From Lytechinus pictus (taxonomy: Eukaryota; Echinodermata; Echinoidea; Temnopleuroida; Toxopneustidae), in NCBI RefSeq assembly GCF_037042905.1, contig NC_087247.1:39717920-39781919 (forward strand): a DNA stretch of 64,000 bases. Direction: 5' to 3'. This document shows, in pieces, positions 1-11,600 of the stretch (positions are counted from its first letter, which is position 1; each line of letters starts with the position of its first letter). Both the position numbers and the translations under genes were made by a program. The notes beneath the pieces are model-generated. The model saw only the letters and a list, made by a program, of their open reading frames with translations, did not search any database and was not told the origin of the DNA.

Positions 1-1054
1 TCATTCATTTAGATCAATAACATTATTAATGAGCTCATAATACACTTCTGACAAATATATACCCCCCCCCATTAGAATGGAAAATTTTCTATTCTGAAGT
101 AGAATCAAATTAATTCTATTGATCATATGAATTCTATGATTTTATATTTCAGCACTATAATGAAGATTTTTCAGTATACTTTTCATTTATTCCCAAGAAG
201 AAGCCATTGATATTATACAACATGCAATCACAAACATTCATACTCAATAGTCGTTAGAATATGATATCTTACAGACTAACCCATTCCAAAGTGAATATAG
301 ATGATGTTGATCTGTTTTGAACTGGTATGATAGCTTATGTAGATTACTAGTCATGCTCTAGTTACTGTTATAATCCTGTGAGACAGTCCCATATTCCCTG
401 TATGTCTCTGATCATGAATGATGGAACAGCTCTGGAATGAGGCCAACCTAATAAGATGAGCCTGTATTGTGCCCTCAACAAGACAAAAAAAGTACAATCG
501 TGTGAATATGTTTGATTATGAGAAATTATTCATTGAACCTTTGAATATTTGATTGATTGTGATTATAAAGATCAGTTGGGGCCCTCTCCACAAGAAACAA
601 ATGAGTCTGGTGCTTCTCTCAGTCCCCACTTTAATATTTGAATGTCGCATCATATTATAAATATATGCTGAAATAAGTGAAGTATATGTACAGTGAAATA
701 AATTTATGTCAGTTTGCAGAAGTTAAACATTGTGCATTCATAAATTTATATTTTCTCAATTCATTTAGTTTCATTTTGTCATTTGTTGAAGAGACGATGC
801 AATTGTTCTTTAACTTTTTGGCACCTTTTATTGATAAAGTTCTTTCAGATTGTTGTATGTGCTGTATGTTGTATGTTTAGAACTGCTGGTAAAAAGCAAT
901 AAAGTTGACTGTTATTGGATAACATACAGGGAAGGTTAAGAATGACTGTAAATAAATCAAGTAAGTAATTATGAGTCATCTCTGTATGGTCTAAATGATT
1001 ATGAAGTAAATGACTTTTAAATTATCCCAGTAATAGTTGAAACATGGAGGAATC

Positions 1055-1231
1055 CTGGGGGTCGTTCCATAAAGCTGCTCGTAAGTTAAGAGCGACTTTA
1101 AGAACGACTGGTGAACTTTTCTTACGTGCTAAACCATCGCTCATGAATATACCGTTTACCACAAGAAAGGATCACCAGTCATTCTTAAAGTCGCTCTTAA
1201 CTTACAAACAGCTTTATGAAACACCCACCAG
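1055..1231. mobile_element. Foldback MITE-like element A
   Basis: Near-palindrome of about 177 bp. The left half has CATAAAGCTGCTCGTAAGTT AAGAGCGACTTTAAGAACGACTGGTGA; the right half is its inverted, slightly diverged copy ending ATGAAACACCCACCAG. No coding capacity. Target duplication not clear. Confidence 0.65.
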
Positions 1232-1275
1232 ATGGTAGCATGCTGATGACTTGAGTCTCATAAAAGAAATATGAG

Positions 1276-1442
1276 ACCAGGGGGGCGTTTCATGAAAGGA
1301 CTTGTCGGACGTTTTATCCGACAAGTCCCATTTTATCCGACATTTACCATGGGAACAGTGCCTCTCGGCCAATCAAAATCAGGGAAAGATGTCAGATCTG
1401 ACAACTTGTCGGATAAAAATATTGATGAAACGCTCTCCTGGT
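1276..1442. mobile_element. Foldback MITE-like element B, copy 1
   Basis: Ends ACCAGGGGGGCGTTTCATGA and, inverted, ACCAGGAGAGCGTTTCATCA. Inside are several copies of TTGTCGGATAAAA / TTTTATCCGACAA in both orientations. The same family occurs at 31913-32078 in opposite orientation. Confidence 0.7.
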
Positions 1443-1527
1443 ACATCATTTTGTGTAATAAATAAAGGCATATTACACTGTAGAAAGTACAGTGTCAAGA
1501 ATAGTATGAGTCAGTGCTCTGACTGGT

Positions 1528-1725
1528 CTACACCCTCGGTGTTAAAAATGCACCATGGAGTCAGAATATAACACCAATTAATGTTAAAATAACAAAAATA
1601 ACACTAATGGGTGTTGAACGGGTGTTGAAATAACAACATGACTTAACACTTGTGTAAATTCCTTGATGTGGTACTCTGTAAAGTTAACACCAGTGATTGA
1701 GTTTTTAACAACACTGTTTTCACAT
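1528..1725. repeat. TAACAC/GTGTTA-rich repeat
   Basis: About ten copies of GTGTTA, GGTGTT or their complements (TAACAC, AACACC) in about 200 bp, in both orientations, starting CCTCGGTGTTAAAAATG. Resembles a degraded dispersed element; family not identified. Confidence 0.45.
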
Positions 1726-2403
1726 TGTATTCATTGAACATGCTGTGACCCAAGTCTTAGACTATGGTGCAATTCCTTTGTCTTGATGCTCGCTTTATAG
1801 TCAATTGAGATGGTTCAGAGAAGGAGGAGGTGAGAGCTATAGGGTCTACGAATAAACCAAGACAATTGAGGGATGTACCAGTCTTTAATGTTTTCTTTAT
1901 GAGTCATGTGATCAGAATCAATCAGCGTGGTGAGGTGCGGTAGGATTACTCCGCTGGGCTCCCAATTCCATCTCGGTAATACCTCTCAATCCAAGAGTTT
2001 GTATCATCCTTCCATTCCTCCATCCCTGAATTTGAAGAAAACAGTCACAGGGGAGGGCTTCTGGAGCTGGTAGCAAATTTGTTTAAGGTCATCTTGATTA
2101 GTATTTTACTTTGTACTTAAGCTTTTCCTTTCATTTTTGGTTTCTCTTCTGTATCATGATTTGTTGCCCCCCCCCCACCCTATCTAAATCCTACTCTTGT
2201 AAATCATCAATTAATATTCATTTCTTTAATGCAGACAGCAGACAAAATGTATTCCATTCATGTCTATACACAAAGCATGTTTACATCCATGGTTGGAAAT
2301 GACTTTGCTTGGGTTTTGAATTGGTTCATGAATTATCAAATACTTAATTTGATCGGTTTACAAAATGCCTCCTTATCAAACATTTCTTTTATATTTTCTA
2401 CAG

Positions 2404-2559
2404 GTCTTAAGACAGCCAAGGAGCTTTCTACTGCCAAAGAGGGAGAACCCCTGAAAGAGAGAACGTGATAGCTGGAGAGAGTGAGAGGGAAAGAAAGACA
2501 GAACTGTCCAAACACCTTGATTTTATTTATTGGATCATTAACTATCACACCAACCAAAT
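2404..2559 (+). other. 5'UTR part of first coding exon
   Basis: A pyrimidine-rich stretch ending in CAG at 2401-2403 looks like a splice acceptor. The exon therefore probably starts at 2404, and the promoter and at least one non-coding exon lie upstream, possibly outside the window. No ATG occurs between 2404 and the chosen start at 2560, so the main ORF would be the first to be translated. If the acceptor is not used, transcription could instead start nearby. Confidence 0.55.
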
Positions 2560-2617
2560 ATGAATTCTTTCAGCCCCATCTGTCTGCTCCTATGCATCTC
2601 TACACTCACACTTGCAT
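2560..2617 (+). CDS. Exon 1: start codon and signal peptide
   Basis: ATG at 2560 begins MNSFSP followed by a hydrophobic core (ICLLLCISTLTLA), a short typical signal peptide. The exon ends in phase 1 at a strong GTAAGT donor (2618). Joining to exon 2 gives a tyrosine codon followed by DVPPSIVV, the start of Ig1. This start is chosen because it is the first ATG of the exon and yields a secretion signal. Confidence 0.82.
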
Positions 2618-5600
2618 GTAAGTAATTTCAGCTGTTGTACTACCTCTGAAGTGAATTAGTATCTGATGATAAAAGTTGTTTATATTTTTTTGTCCAGAAT
2701 GTCTTATGTATTAAGCTGTCCATCTCATTGCAGTGTATTGAGCAAAACGAAAAATGTTTAAAAATAAATCAATATAACTTTTAAAAAAATCAATACTGCT
2801 CATATTTTCATCTTTGACAGGAATAGAATATGAATATACATGTTCCTTTATACATGAGCAAAACCTCTCTCTAAATGACAATTTCTTTGTATTTGTACCT
2901 TTGAATAAAACTAGAAAAGTGCAGCAGAGAAGAATCCACAATCATTCTGAAATTTCTTTCACTTCACTTTTTCTTACCTTATCAAGCATAATTATATTCC
3001 CATAGAAGAGATATATTACTTTCAAAGTCATTCATGCTTTTTGAAAATATTGGAATGCTGTTATAACTTAAAGAAGATATGACCACACTAGTGATTTAGA
3101 TAATATATATACATTTGCAAAATACTACACATTTCAATCTTATCACATGAAATCTCATGATCCACCTTCCTCTAGAAAATCACTGTTAAATTCTATAATT
3201 GTGCAGTTTTCATATTGCTCTTGCACATTAACATTTCTTTATATACATGTATACCACCCTTCACATTCGGAATTATTTATTATTGTAGCTGCTGGCTCAG
3301 TCGCAGAAAACCAATTAAATATGACTTTTGAAATATGGAAGATGCTATTAAGCATCAGCAATCATCAGATCAGTTTGTAATTACTTCTTAATAATTATAG
3401 ATCTTGAGGAAAAAATGACAAAAATAAGCCCAGATAGAGAGCATCAGTGCACTTATTCAGTGGAGCCAAAAAGCCACATAATCCTTCATGGAGTCCATCA
3501 ATTTCAATTAAATTGGATCAGGATCTGTCTACTTTTTTTTCTTTCCTATCACTCCTATCCTCTCTCAAATACTTTTCATTTGCTCTGGCTTACACTATCT
3601 GTTTCCATTCTGCAAACCTTTTTGCACCTAAGAATCCCAGTTTCCAAAACATAAATATGAAAGTTGAATAAGATGCAATTTTGAATGGTGATCCTGCAGG
3701 AGCACAGTTGATGAATAATTTTCTGGTTCAGACCAGCATTACTGACATTTCAAGTTGACTGATTTTTTGTGGGTCATGTGTTTGGGATTAAAAATGAGGG
3801 AGAATCAGTGTTAATGAAACATCACTTGGATGCTTTCTCACAGTTACTGTGTTTTGTGTTTGGGTTATGATTTTTTATTTGAAGAACTCTATTGAAGGCA
3901 CCCTATCTCTTGCTGTCCATCTTTTTATTTCTGATGTATCCCTTACTACTGTCTCTACTCCAGCTCTGTATTTAAAGGCAAAGGGTGACTGAAATAAGCA
4001 TTTCTTACAAAACAAAGTAAATTTGGATATTATTTTTTTCCTACTTGTTCTTATTACACCTTAAGTCAAAATCAGTCTCATTTGTTTACTCAAAATATAT
4101 TTCTTCTCCATTAAATTTGAGCAAATACTGTTTAAAAATCCCTGTCTGTTGATTGATGTACCTAACAAACATCAATTCCTCCATCAAATATCCAACAAGT
4201 CTGGAGATATAGTTGGTTTCCATGGTAACAACCCTCATTAGTGTATAATGTATTAGCTCTGGAGCAAGATAATACCCAACGTATTATTGGGTTATGTATC
4301 ATAGTCAAGCTTGTTTTCCATGGCTTTCAGCATCCCCTGTGCCCACTGCTTCATCAAGAAGATACGGAAGTCAGGCAAATATTTACTTCTCTTTGAAGAG
4401 ATCAAGTGATTGGTTTTTAATGAGTTATTGGACTCATGAATTATTCATCTCACTCCCAAATATGACTTTGGTCATCTAGGCTCCATTGCACTGGTGCTCT
4501 TTAGAAGTAACAAAAAAAATTCTGATAACCCCCCCCCCCCTCGACCAATGAAGGCCAACATCTCCCCCCTCCCCCATTCTCTACCCATCCAACTAGAGAT
4601 TCTTCTCCCTTGTTCTTATATTTTTTTAATTTACACACACACACACACCCTCACCCACACACACATTGAGTTACATGATGTATATATAGTTTGATAAGTG
4701 TATTGTGCATTCATAGTATATGCACTGTATGAAATTAGACATACAGTATTTATACAATTTTTGAACTTTTCTGCTCATTAGAAAAATCATAGTGCAGTTT
4801 GTACCCTGCGTTACTTACTGCAGTCTTGGCTAGTATATGTATGATATTCAATATTTTGCCATTTTACTGTTTATCTCTTTTCTTTTCTGCAGTATTTGTA
4901 GATGCCCACCCTTTAGCAAATTCCTAGATTTTATTTTGTCAGAAATGATTTCCTCTGTATGAGTTTTGTCTGATTGATAATGTTGATGTGATATGACAGA
5001 AATAATTTGTTTTTTTTTCACCTTCTGCTAATATGAATATTTATGCAACAGGAACTGCTCGCCAAAATAATGGTTTATTTAATATTTCAAGACTACTCAT
5101 TAAATGAGGTTTGTAATCTATTTTATGCGTTGGAATATACATGAACTATCAGAAATAATATCCAACAGGTACTGGCAAGTTTCAACTATATATGGGTCTA
5201 TTCACAGTGTATACCTCAAACCTCCTTAATAATATTCACCTAATTTTGTTATAAGATTAAATCTAATGAAACTGCACAAAAAGGTCATGATGACTTTGCA
5301 CTACTTTGAAATTTTATTACTAGAGGACCAGTCTGCTAGGTGCAACTCATGTGTTTAGTCATACTTTATTCTTGTAAGAAAATTAATGTTTTCGCGTCAA
5401 ATGAGCAGAGAAAATAGTTGGGGGAACAAAAACAGTTGCACCCAGCTGACCCTTTTATCTAGTTATTGGCAAGTTTGTATTTAAGATTGTGGGATATAGC
5501 AGTCTGATTGTATTAACAACATTATAAAAAATGTTATAGTATTGTATTTAATATGTTATAACTCACATATTATGGTTAAGTAAAATTTAGTTATAAGCAA

Positions 5601-8600
5601 GTTTGATTTTAAGATTGTGGGATAAAGCAGGGCAATTCCATAAAATAATCAACCTTTTTGTATGTCCAACCCCCATCTTTCTCAAGTCTTACTTCACTTC
5701 ATACACTGACCAAGCCATGGTCTTTGAGAACATTACAGACTGTCAAAAGAACAAGAAATCAGAGACGGAAAAATTCATGAATGTCCGGTATATAGAGTTT
5801 GGAAGTACATATTTTGTGGAATTGCCCAGCAGTATGATTGAATTAACAACATTATTAAATTTTATAGTATTGCATTTCATATGTTAATTCACATGGTAAA
5901 GGGAAGCCTCAAGATCCCTCTTGAAATTATAATATTAGTGAAGTTAAAGAATAAATCATCAAATGATAAAATCATTGATTCTTGATACTTGAAATTTGAA
6001 CCCATGCAGACCCATTATATCAATGTGGAGTCCAAACTTGTTCATTTTCATAAAGCTTATTTTTAGTTTATACAAGTTATTTGGGGGTGATCATTGGTGT
6101 CTCATGATCTCATCTTGATCCTTTTTCTGTTAAAAGACCAAACTAGCAGTATGAGGAGATGTTAAAGATGAATGTTAAATCAGTATATAGCATACAACCT
6201 GCCTGTATAGTAATGTGATATTAATTGATGAGCAATGTCTTTGATTGTAATTATTATTTCTGCTTTTCCTGCTGCCATCCTCTTTTTTAAATTGAATTTT
6301 AGTTTTCCCAAGAACAAACGCCCAATCGCCGAGTGAAGGTATAAGTTTCCCCAAGTTATTTTGTAATTTTGTTTTTTGCTTGCTAATGTAATTGCTAACT
6401 GTTGCAGCTCATTCCTTCAATTTTGCTTCATCTTTTCAAAATTGCATTGCCTTACTCCCTTTTAGAAAAAAATCTGTAGATGTTTCATCAAGTTGCACGA
6501 TTCTTTCAAAAGCAAGGTCGTTTGAAATATATTTGTCCTTTTTTGTTTGCAAGTCTACTGTAAAAATGCAGAAATTTTGTGCACAAACACAAAAATAAAA
6601 TTTTATACCTACAAAGTTAGATACATGTTTGGAGTTACCATTATCCTGGAGAAAAAAAATAAATTAAACTAAATTAATTGGAATGAATAATATTGACTAT
6701 CACAACTTGTAAAAGAAATTACCATTCTAACATTCAACAGATCTTTATTCAGTTTGCAGTGTTGCATGTAAAGCTTATATGTTTACTGTTTATTTGTGTT
6801 TCTCTAAAATATAAAATTCATGAGTAGAATAGCAAATTGATTATATATGTTTTCATTTTTTTGTGAGTGTCTCATAATAATATTTTCTTATCACTATTTT
6901 ACATCTACTTTATTTTTCTTCATCCCTTGCTTGTAAACCACTTTTACACTTGTATTATATTTTTGCCTTATGTTTCCATTTCTTGTCTTTTCATTTAATG
7001 TTAAAATTCATTATCATTCAAAATTATATTTCTGTTTGTTTTATTTGTATGTTTGTTTACTTACATATTTATTAATATTCATAGGTTGGAGTTTATATTT
7101 ACTAATTATGTGGTATATTGAATATTCATTATGACATGTATTTATTCATTTGAGTTGAGTAAAAAGATGAAATATAAATAGTCCCAGTATTGAAAGATGT
7201 ATGCATGGAAGTGAGTTGTCAAGTGACTCTTGTTTCTTCTTTAAAATGAATAGGCCTGTGCCATGTATGTGATTTAATTTAACAGCTATACTCAATTATA
7301 AGAAGTTGTGGACAAATCAAATTTTATACAATACATTTCATCCCACAAGGCCTACTTCAAGTAATTTTGATGAACAAAATACATTAATCAGGAACACTGG
7401 TTAAATTGTATTTCTTTGAACTTGGAGATAAGAGGGAACACCAGTACAAAAACATTTTTTAAAATGGGATGCAACCTTAATAATCTTAGGAAATTTAGGG
7501 AAAAATTTTCATAAGTGATTCCTCAGTAAAGAGGGCTTCCAAATATCTCTTGATGTACATTTACTACTTAGCTCAAGGTAATAATAATTTAACGAAAATA
7601 GGCAAAAGCTTTTATTGGCTTAGCAGCTAGACATGCTGATCACAGTTAACTGAAAATCAACTGCCAAGGATAAGTTAAACCTAATGTGCAGGTTTTTCCA
7701 ATACAAATTTAAAGTTTATTGTAGAACGGTACAAGTAACGCTACCTTAGGTCTGATTTAAATATTTTATGAAAAAATGAAGCTTAGAAGGAGGGGGGGGG
7801 GGGACTCCCGTAAAGTGTAGTTGGCAATCAAGGGTCCTTTCATGGGCATACTTTGTCAGTTGGCTGGATACTGTTCTCAGTTTAGTCAGCACAAAGGGTA
7901 CATTAGCATTTTTACCATTAGCGAATTCATATTTTCAACACCAGCCTCTTGCTCAATGCATTAATCTTGATTAATCGGGTGACAAACAAGAGTGATTGTG
8001 CCTGGCCTGGCTCACTTCCTATCAAAATATAGCACTATAGAAAAAAAAAACTGGTACATCAAACCATGAACCTACTATTAGGTCCATGATCAAACAGATT
8101 GGCTGGAAAGCGACTGGAAAGGAATCGGTCCTGCATTACTCAACATTACATATCATATTTACTACATTTATTTTATTTGTTTTTGTAGTTCCAATTAAAT
8201 CGAAGTATTTTTTAAAATTGAGATTGCTTGCTGCAAGACGGTATGTCACATAAAGCTGTTTTTTGCAATCTGATTGCATTTTCATTCATTTTTATTGGTA
8301 TACAGTAGGTTATAAGGGAGTGGAAATTCCACAGTTTATTGGCTAGGCTGCAAAATATTCAGCATATAAGCTATAACCTTATCTTTTTTAGGTGTTAAAT
8401 ATTCCCACAAAATATGAATGGAACTCATGAATTTGCACTGTCAGTGGAAAAATGTATTTGTAAAATGTAAAGTGTTGTCTTTATTCATAGAATTTGGTAA
8501 TTATCTTTAGCATTACAAAGAAAAAAAGAAAAAGCAACTGGGGTTCCAACTCATTAGGTTGCATTGAAGTGTTGATTTGAGTAGTCAGGATTTTCATGCT

Positions 8601-11600
8601 ACAAACAGTTTCTTTGTACTTACTATTTACATTGAAGTCCTCAAGACTTCTTATCAACATTGTAACTACTGATGAGGGGATGGGGGGTGAGGTTTCACAT
8701 ATTGTTAAGTTTGACCATAGAGAATGAATTTGTAAATTCTCTCTCCATGGTTTGACTTAAATTTGCAATTAAATTTTCAGATGAATGCAATATACAACAC
8801 TTCGCATTGGGAATGCATTTTATACTGGAGCACATTGATTTGTTAGCATGATTCAGTTCTTCTGAAACACCCCAAAGGTTCCATAATGAAAAATTTAGCA
8901 TATTGTTCATGGGACAAATTTTTTACAATAGTTCACATTGACCACAATGTACAATCGATCATGAAAATCAATTGTACAATCAGCCACTAATCTTTGTGAT
9001 ACTGGCTGCAGGTATATTTATTTAGAAGCCTCAAAAACGTGCCCCTTCATCAATATGGGAATTAAAACATCCCAAAGTGTTGGTGTTGGTCAATGTTTAG
9101 ATTTCCTTGAATTACAAGCCTCTCTCAATCCAATATTTCACAGAGATCAATCAATACGTTTGTTTGATTTCTTCTAGAATTTGTTTTGAAATGTCATGGG
9201 TAAATCAGATCCCATTTATACAGTCTTGGTGATAGTGAATGAGCTAAGTGAGTCCAATGTTTTAATGCTTACAGTGAAAAGAGACTTTATTTATTTATTT
9301 TATTTATTACGTCTTATTTTACCAGGATGACTCTGTCAGTGGTTCAAACACTGTTATACTTAGAGGCCCTGGAATACAATAACAAAAATACATTAAAATC
9401 AATTACAGAACATTCACATGAAACTTATTGTCAACTACATATAGTTCAGTGACTCTGTATTTTTAACAGATAGTTACTTCAGTGATAAAGATGTATTATG
9501 ATGACAGATATACTACTCAAAAAAAGTTAAGGACCACTTTTTAAAACGTACATAAAGATTTTATACAAGGTGTTTTATTTCTGGAAATACCTCAGTACCA
9601 CTGTCCTAAATGTCCTTAAACACGCTGTAATCAATTTCACGCATGGGTGGTTTCAGTTGTTGCACAATGTCTCTCGCATCACTGCACATCCTGAAAAGTG
9701 GGCCCCGAGGGGTATCAGCTACCGACATGAAGTGGTAAAAACGAATGTCTGAGTGTATTTCAGGCAGTTCAGTAACGAGTGTGACCACCTCCTGCAGCAA
9801 TAACGGCTTCACAGCGCTGTCTCATGGAGCTGATGAGGCGATTGATGTCTCTGACGTCCAGTGCATCCCATGCAGCCTCCAGAGCCACACCCAGCTGCTG
9901 CAGTCCAAGTGGATGGGCTTCGAGCTGCTCGAGACTCCTCCCCATCATGTCCCAGACGTGCTCTATCGGGTTTAAGTCCGGGGACCTCGCTGGCCACTCC
10001 ATACGCCCAATCCCCTGGCCCTCAAGGAACTCGGTCACCACCCTAGCTCGGTGGGCACGGGCATTGTCATCCATGAAAATGATGTTTTGTCCCACATTTT
10101 CTGCAAATGGCACCACTATAGGTTCAAGGACCTCATCCCTGTACCTCACTCCTGTCATTGCTCCCCCTGGGACCACGTAGAGACGAGTATGGTTGGCGTA
10201 GGTGATGCCTCCCCACACCATGACGCTGCCTCCCCCATAACGGTCATGTTCTGCAATACAGGGGTCTGCAAATCTCTCTCCTGGTCGCCTCCAGACTCTC
10301 GAACGTCCATCATTGTGGTCAAGGGAAAATCTGCTCTCATCTGTGAACAGAACTCTACGCCATTGCTGTCTGGTCCATCTGACATGCTCCCGGGCCCAGT
10401 TGAGACGAATTCTTCTGTGAGCAGGGGTGAGTGGGACACACTGAGCTGGCCGTCTGGCATGCATATTGGCTCTGTGAAGTCGGTTACGGATTGTTTGAGT
10501 GGAAACAATCACTCCAGTTGCTGCAGCGAAGTCATTGTTGAGGCGGCGTGCACTGTGAAAGCGGTTGCGGAGGCTGAGATTCGTCAAGTAGCGATCATCT
10601 CTAGGGGTTGTCGAAACTGGTCGGCCACTGCGGGGTCTCTCGGAGTATAGCCCTGTCTCTCGGTGTCTTTGATTTGCTCTGCTAATGACACTGTGTGACA
10701 CGCCCATCATTCTGGCTACTCTTCGCTGACTGAGGCCAGCTTCCAGCATCCCTAGGGCTCTGGCTACATCTGTTTCACTTAGGTGGTGTCTTGGCATTGC
10801 TATCCAGCTGTCCAGGATGCCATCAAACACAATGAAATCAATTTCACACATGCAGTTCTTTCATGTCTCTTGCATCATTGCAATGTGCCCGTACAAAAGT
10901 GGCTTCCAAAGCATTTTCTGTCTTTAGTCTCTACAATCAACAACTTGCTGACAATAGCAATGCCAAGATACAGCTGTCCAGAATGCCATCAAACACAATG
11001 ACATCAATTTCACACATGCAGTTCTTTCATGATGTCTCTGGCATCATTGCAGTGGGCCATAAGACAAGTGTCTTCCAAAGCATTTTCCGTCTTTAGTCTG
11101 TACAATCAACAACTTGCCTACAACAGCAATGCCAAGACACCACCTAAGTGAAACAGATGTAGCCAGAGCCCTAGGGATGCTGGAAGCTGGCCTCAGTCAG
11201 CGAAGAGTAGCCAGAATGATGGGCGTGTCACACAGTGTCATTAGCAGAGCAAATCAAAGACACCGAGAGACAGGGCTATACTCCGAGAGACTCCGCAGTG
11301 GCCGACCAGTTTCGACAACCCCTAGAGATGATCGCTACTTGACGAATCTCAGCCTCCGCAACCGCTTTCACAGTGCACGCCGCCTCAACAATGACTTCGC
11401 TGCAGCAACTGGAGTGATTGTTTCCACTCAAACAATCCGTAACCGACTTCACAGAGCCAATATGCATGCCAGACGGCCAGCTCAGTGTGTCCCACTCACC
11501 CCTGCTCACAGAAGAATTCGTCTCAACTGGGCCCGGGAGCATGTCAGATGGACCAGACAGCAATGGCGTAGAGTTCTGTTCACAGATGAGAGCAGATTTT

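Larger units (their letters stand above)
1..2403. other. Upstream non-coding region
   Basis: Either 5' flank or an intron between a distant leader exon and exon 1. Apart from elements A and B and the TAACAC repeat, I see no coding exon and no convincing promoter. Short open frames here are not supported. Confidence 0.6.

Noticed and set aside
10051..10650. 199-codon frame opposite to the left transposase, and its mirror at 11276-11875
   Set aside because: Antisense shadow of the transposase gene; identical in both arms because the genes are.
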